From positions 1-8,745 of the forward strand of contig URIX01000058.1 in the NCBI GenBank assembly GCA_900547975.1: a stretch of DNA of 8,745 bases. Reading direction: 5' to 3'. This DNA comes from an uncultured Eubacteriales bacterium (GTDB lineage Bacteria > Bacillota > Clostridia > Christensenellales > CAG-917). The notes under the pieces were generated by a model. That model did not search any database, was not told the origin of the DNA, and saw only the letters and a list, made by a program, of their open reading frames with translations. Within the stretch, counting starts at the first letter, position 1, and every line of letters begins with the position of its first letter. This document shows, piece after piece, positions 6,146 through 8,745 of the stretch. The position numbers were made by a program, and so were the translations under genes.

Positions 6146-6167
6146 CTGTCGCGTATGCGCACGACAG
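6146..6167 (-). promoter_or_regulatory. Hairpin in the aldolase leader next to the ribosome-binding site
   Basis: In the predicted 50-nt leader, CTGTCGTG and CGCGACAG form an 8-bp stem (with one G-U pair) around a 6-nt loop, ending about 5 nt before GGAGA. It could affect ribosome access or mRNA stability. No known regulatory RNA class is recognised. Confidence 0.4.
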
Positions 6168-6186
6168 TTATTATTGCTATATCGAT

Positions 6187-6214
6187 ATTATATCAAACGC
6201 GGACGAAAAATCAA
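6187..6214 (-). promoter_or_regulatory. Promoter of the tandem aldolase gene
   Basis: On the minus strand a -35 TTGATT (6209-6214) and a TGA-preceded consensus -10 TATAAT (6187-6192) are separated by 16 bp. The predicted start is near 6180, 50 nt before the ATG. Confidence 0.7.
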
Positions 6215-6298
6215 GTTTTTATTTTTGCGGCGAAGCGCATTAAAAATGCGATTTCTCGACGTTTAACCACTCGTATCGCAAGGCAAACGAGTTGCCTT

Positions 6299-6332
6299 AA
6301 AAAACGTCGGCGCACAAAGACATGCGCCGACG
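6299..6332 (-). terminator. Strong intrinsic terminator of the aminotransferase gene
   Basis: CGTCGGCGCA (6305-6314) pairs perfectly with TGCGCCGACG (6323-6332) around an 8-nt loop. On the minus strand six U residues follow (6299-6304). It begins about 10 nt beyond the aminotransferase stop, so the downstream aldolase gene is not an obvious co-transcript. Confidence 0.9.
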
Positions 6333-6342
6333 ATGTTATCGC

Positions 6343-7980
6343 TTAGTGAGGTTTCTTTTCAAATCTCGCATTGTTTTCGCACTTTACGACCGTCTTAAAG
6401 ACGTTCTCGAAGCGGCGGAGTGCCTCGTCGATGATTTCGTCAGTGTCTGCCATAGAGGTATAAAGACGGCTGCCTGCCAAAGTGACGATTCCGTTTGCCA
6501 TATACGCCGCGCCCATTTGTTCCATAGCAACTTTTCTTCTGAGCATTTCGGGTTTCTTTTTGAGCATCGGAATTACAGAGCCGAGCAAGCACATATTCGA
6601 GAAGTCGTAACTCATTGCGCCCGTGCATTCGAGGTGGACGATGCTGCCTTGATTGTAGACGACGTAAGGAAGATTGTATTTCTTCACGAGAGCTTTAAGA
6701 CCGGCTGCAAGACGGTCGCCCGCTTTGCCTGCAACTTCGCAAGCGTTGTTCTTTTCGATTTCGCAGATTGCGAGGTATCCGGCATAGGAACTGAGCGGGT
6801 TTGCAGCGAGAGTGCCGCCGACGTACGCTTTCTTACCCATACCTGCAAGACCTGCCGCCATAAGGGAAACGTATTCTTTCTTGCCGCCTACGCCGCCTGC
6901 GGAAGGATAGCCGCCCGCAACGATTTTGCCGAATACCGTGAGGTCGGGATACATATCTCTGCCCGTGCCTTGACGTTTGAATTTAACGACTTTGCCGCCT
7001 TCGAGTTTCTTGTCGTCGATAATCCAAGGCTTGCCGTTGATGGTGACGGGGGTGTCGTCCACTTTGTAGCCGTATTGTTCGTCGAAGAAGTAACCTGCCG
7101 CGCCGTGAATGCCGACTCTGAAACCGGTGACGACTTCGTCGAAGATAAAGAGCGCGCCGTATTTTTTTGCAAGAAGTCTTGCTTTGAGGTTGTAATCGAT
7201 GTCGATGGGACGAGTGCCCGATTCGGGACCGACGGGCTCTACGATGACTGCTGCCGTACCGCCGCGCATAACGTTCTTTTTGAGCATTGCTTCAAGCATT
7301 GCAAGGTCGTTGGGACGCACTTCGTCGGTTGTACCATAGCAGTTGGGGATACCGTGAGATTCGAGGAATTGACGGCTTCCGGGGATCTTCAAGCCGTAAA
7401 CCATTTGATCGGACCAGCCGTGATATGCGCCGCCGCATTTGATGACGCGTTTATGCTTCGTTGCGCAACGTGCTACGCGGATTGCCGCCATAACGGATTC
7501 GGTGCCCGAACCGAGCATACGGAACATTTCGCAAGCAGGCATCAATTCGCTGATTTTCTTTGCCAAAAGAAGTTCTCCTTCGTGGAAAAGACCGGTTACG
7601 GGGCCGCAGTTGTTGAGAAGCTCGAAAACTTTTTCTCTGACCGCGGGGAAATTGCTTCCCAAAATGGTTGGACCGCCCGCTTGAAGGAAATCGATGTATT
7701 GATTGCCGTCACGGTCGTAAAGGTATGCGCCTTCCGCTTTTTCCATACACATAGGGAACGGGAAGTTGAACGCGAGGTTGTGTTGAACGCCGCCCGGAAT
7801 GTACTTCTTTGCTTCAGTCGTGATTTCTTTGGACTTTGCGCATTTTGTATCGAAATGATTGAGAATGTCTTTGAGAGCGTCTTCCGATACGCAATAGATC
7901 GGTTGATCGGTCAAGTTCTTCAATTCTTGATTGATTTGCTTTGCATCTTGCCATTTGGAAATGCCGTAGCCGTTTGCCAT
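6343..7980 (-). CDS. Class III PLP-dependent aminotransferase, glutamate-1-semialdehyde aminomutase-like
   Basis: A 545-residue fold-type I PLP enzyme that moves an amino group on an unidentified substrate. Landmarks: PGGV (62-65), YLYDRDGNQYIDF (86-98), GSGTES (157-162), GGAYHGWSD (183-191), IVEPVGPESGTRP (246-258), FDEVVTGFRVG (280-290) with PLP-ring Asp281, FGKIVAGGYP (350-359) with Schiff-base Lys352, and GGTLAANPLS (388-397). The closest well-known family is HemL, but this protein is over 100 residues longer. It has a pre-domain of about 55 residues and an insertion at about 300-344, between the Asp281 and Lys352 motifs. No heme-pathway gene is nearby, so hemL is not assigned. The ATG follows GGAGGCG; the last 15 residues are basic and look disordered. 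Its downstream neighbour is the tandem aldolase, possibly the same pathway. Confidence 0.9.
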   Translation of the reverse strand: MANGYGISKWQDAKQINQELKNLTDQPIYCVSEDALKDILNHFDTKCAKSKEITTEAKKYIPGGVQHNLAFNFPFPMCMEKAEGAYLYDRDGNQYIDFLQAGGPTILGSNFPAVREKVFELLNNCGPVTGLFHEGELLLAKKISELMPACEMFRMLGSGTESVMAAIRVARCATKHKRVIKCGGAYHGWSDQMVYGLKIPGSRQFLESHGIPNCYGTTDEVRPNDLAMLEAMLKKNVMRGGTAAVIVEPVGPESGTRPIDIDYNLKARLLAKKYGALFIFDEVVTGFRVGIHGAAGYFFDEQYGYKVDDTPVTINGKPWIIDDKKLEGGKVVKFKRQGTGRDMYPDLTVFGKIVAGGYPSAGGVGGKKEYVSLMAAGLAGMGKKAYVGGTLAANPLSSYAGYLAICEIEKNNACEVAGKAGDRLAAGLKALVKKYNLPYVVYNQGSIVHLECTGAMSYDFSNMCLLGSVIPMLKKKPEMLRRKVAMEQMGAAYMANGIVTLAGSRLYTSMADTDEIIDEALRRFENVFKTVVKCENNARFEKKPH

Positions 7981-8012
7981 AATTCGCCTCCGAGATTTTT
8001 AAGTTTGATATA

Positions 8013-8041
8013 ATTATACCAAAGGCAAAACCGAATGTAAA
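8013..8041 (-). promoter_or_regulatory. Promoter of the aminotransferase gene
   Basis: On the minus strand a -35 TTTACA (8036-8041) and a consensus -10 TATAAT (8013-8018) are separated by 17 bp. The predicted start is near 8006, giving a leader of about 26 nt with the GGAGG site. Confidence 0.7.
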
Positions 8042-8186
8042 TACGCAAAACGGGCAAATAAACAATACAAAACCGCGTTTATGTCAAATACGGAACAAAA
8101 AATCGCAATTGATTCAAACTATAAGTTTGAGAGTCAAAAGCGCAAGGTATAAAACCGCTCTTTGCGTGCAAATATTCAAAAAAGTA

Positions 8187-8215
8187 TTGCAAAGGGGCTT
8201 TTTTTCGTCTATAAT
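8187..8215 (+). promoter_or_regulatory. HU gene promoter
   Basis: A -35 TTGCAA (8187-8192) and a consensus -10 TATAAT (8210-8215) are separated by 17 bp. The predicted start is near 8222. The spacer contains a run of seven T residues. About 57 bp upstream of the -35, TCAAACT (8114-8120) and AGTTTGA (8124-8130) form a short palindrome that could bind a regulator. Confidence 0.7.
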
Positions 8216-8244
8216 GTGAGTACAATCCCCAAGGAGGAAACAAA

Positions 8245-8517
8245 ATGAATAAAGCAGAATTTATCAAAGCAGTGGCGGCAAAAGCCGACCTTTCCATCAA
8301 AGACGCAACCGCAGCGGTAGACGCATATGCGGCAGTCGTGGCAGAAGCACTCAAAGCAGGCGACAAAGTGGCAATCGCAAACTTTGCATCCTACGAACTT
8401 AAAGAAAAAGCCGAAAGACAAGGCTTCAATCCTCTCACAAAGCAACCGATCACGATCGCGGCAAGCAAAGCACCTGTCGTCAAATTCGGCAAAGCGTTCA
8501 AGGATTTGTTCAACTAA
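8245..8517 (+). CDS. hup: HU-family DNA-binding protein
   Basis: A 90-residue nucleoid protein of the HU/IHF family that binds and bends DNA as a dimer. The N-terminal helical half (MNKAEFIKAVAAKADLSIKD...) and the beta-arm half (ending SKAPVVKFGKAFKDLFN) match the family over full length. The arm keeps the intercalating proline (Pro63, in FNPLT). However, the usual Arg of the RNP motif is Phe61, the common Gly-Phe before the arm is Asn46-Phe47, and the usual Gly after PxT is Lys66. The ATG has a strong AAGGAGG site 7 nt upstream. Promoter and terminator are clear, and codon use suggests high expression. It may be one of several HU paralogues. The family is certain; the paralogue symbol is generic. 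Confidence 0.95.
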   Translation: MNKAEFIKAVAAKADLSIKDATAAVDAYAAVVAEALKAGDKVAIANFASYELKEKAERQGFNPLTKQPITIAASKAPVVKFGKAFKDLFN

Positions 8518-8541
8518 TTGCTTTGATTTGAAATTAGCATA

Positions 8542-8570
8542 AAAAAGCACCGTCGGCGACGGTGCTTTTT
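8542..8570 (+). terminator. Intrinsic terminator of the HU gene
   Basis: AAAAAGCACCGTC (8542-8554) pairs perfectly with GACGGTGCTTTTT (8558-8570) around a 3-nt loop, 24 nt beyond the stop codon. It shares its A-run plus GCAC layout with the two other plus-strand terminators. Confidence 0.92.
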
Positions 8571-8640
8571 GTATGGATTTTGCACGATTAAATAGTTTTT
8601 TGTCAAACATCGAAAAAGCAAAACAACAAATTTAATTATA

Positions 8641-8690
8641 GCTTCCCCTTCCTCACGTGTTTCCCCTACCGTCGTTCCCCCTCTGCATTC
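8641..8690. other. Pyrimidine-rich tract abutting the right-hand repeat
   Basis: This stretch carries repeated TTCCCC/TCCCCC blocks (CTTCCCCTTCC, TTTCCCCTACC, GTTCCCCCTC) at roughly regular spacing, with few purines. It leads directly into the 42-bp repeat and is probably part of the same element. Frames through it lack a ribosome-binding site. The corresponding region left of copy 1 is outside the window, so it cannot be compared. Confidence 0.45.
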
Positions 8691-8732
8691 TTTGAGGGAA
8701 CCCACGACGTCCGCTCTGCGTGGGGCAACACT
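8691..8732 (+). repeat. 42-bp dispersed repeat with hairpin, copy 2
   Basis: Direct copy of 1-42 with two adjacent differences (TC in copy 1, CT here at the equivalent of 26-27). The 6-bp stem CCCACG/CGTGGG is unchanged, and the inner CG pair becomes one C-G plus one G-U. The 13 bases that follow differ from those after copy 1. Confidence 0.75.
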
Positions 8733-8745
8733 GACGCGATTGACT

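Noticed and set aside
1616..6163. Shared 11-mer TGCGCATACGC in the pgk and aldolase leaders
   Set aside because: It is on opposite strands relative to the two transcripts, and an 11-base match is expected by chance several times in a window of this size.
6343..7980. Assignment as hemL (glutamate-1-semialdehyde aminomutase)
   Set aside because: Fold and motifs match, but the extra length, the insertion between active-site motifs and the lack of heme genes nearby make the specific function unsupported.
6322..8013. Long plus-strand open frame of 563 codons across the aminotransferase gene
   Set aside because: It exactly shadows the minus-strand aminotransferase, has unnatural His/Cys-rich composition and no ribosome-binding site.
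8081..8152. Small plus-strand open frame of 23 residues upstream of the HU gene
   Set aside because: No ribosome-binding site and no well-placed promoter; too short to support on composition alone.
8514..8705. Minus-strand open frame of 63 codons overlapping the HU terminator and right-hand repeat
   Set aside because: It runs through a repeat and a terminator and has no ribosome-binding site; probably repeat-derived.
1..8745. Possibility that the window is a complete circular element
   Set aside because: The end repeats differ at two positions and their flanks do not match, so there is no terminal overlap; there are also no replication genes, and the content is chromosomal housekeeping.

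Overview
The window looks like chromosomal sequence from a Bacillota (Firmicutes) bacterium, most likely an uncultured gut-type clostridial lineage. The reasons are strong GGAGG-type ribosome-binding sites, sigma-A-like promoters (TTGACN / TATAAT with 16-18 bp spacers), intrinsic terminators after nearly every gene, AT-rich intergenic DNA, TGA used as a normal stop, and the character of the phosphoglycerate kinase and HU proteins. The lineage is inferred from general protein and signal character, not from a search.

Layout, left to right. A 42-bp hairpin-containing repeat opens the window (1-42). On the minus strand follow pgk (phosphoglycerate kinase, 232-1551), trmL (tRNA 2'-O-methyltransferase, 2013-2567) and a 95-residue three-helix membrane protein (2711-2998). 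Two plus-strand membrane-protein genes come next: a two-helix protein with a winged-helix-like segment and a C-terminal zinc ribbon (3255-3785), and a six-helix DUF308/HdeD-like protein (4058-4666). Two large minus-strand metabolic genes follow: a 414-residue protein with two class II aldolase/adducin domains, the first apparently dead (4886-6130), and a 545-residue class III PLP aminotransferase related to glutamate-1-semialdehyde aminomutase (6343-7980). A plus-strand HU gene (8245-8517) and a second, nearly identical copy of the 42-bp repeat (8691-8732) close the window.

All eight genes appear to be separate transcription units: a promoter can be proposed for each, and a terminator hairpin follows each. 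There is no evident operon. The pgk gene is not beside gap or tpiA. The aldolase and aminotransferase genes are adjacent and co-directional, with a strong terminator and a new promoter between them. They may share a pathway, but the sequence does not identify a substrate.

Points that stand out: the tandem aldolase with an N-terminal pseudoenzyme domain; the 3255-3785 gene, whose promoter places the transcription start on the ATG and which has no Shine-Dalgarno sequence (predicted leaderless mRNA); the matching repeats at both window ends, which differ only inside the hairpin; a PGK with an insertion and an Arg-to-Lys change in the 3-phosphoglycerate site; and an HU protein with an altered DNA-binding arm. 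I saw no CRISPR array, transposase, integrase, tRNA or rRNA gene, and no clear defence or phage system.
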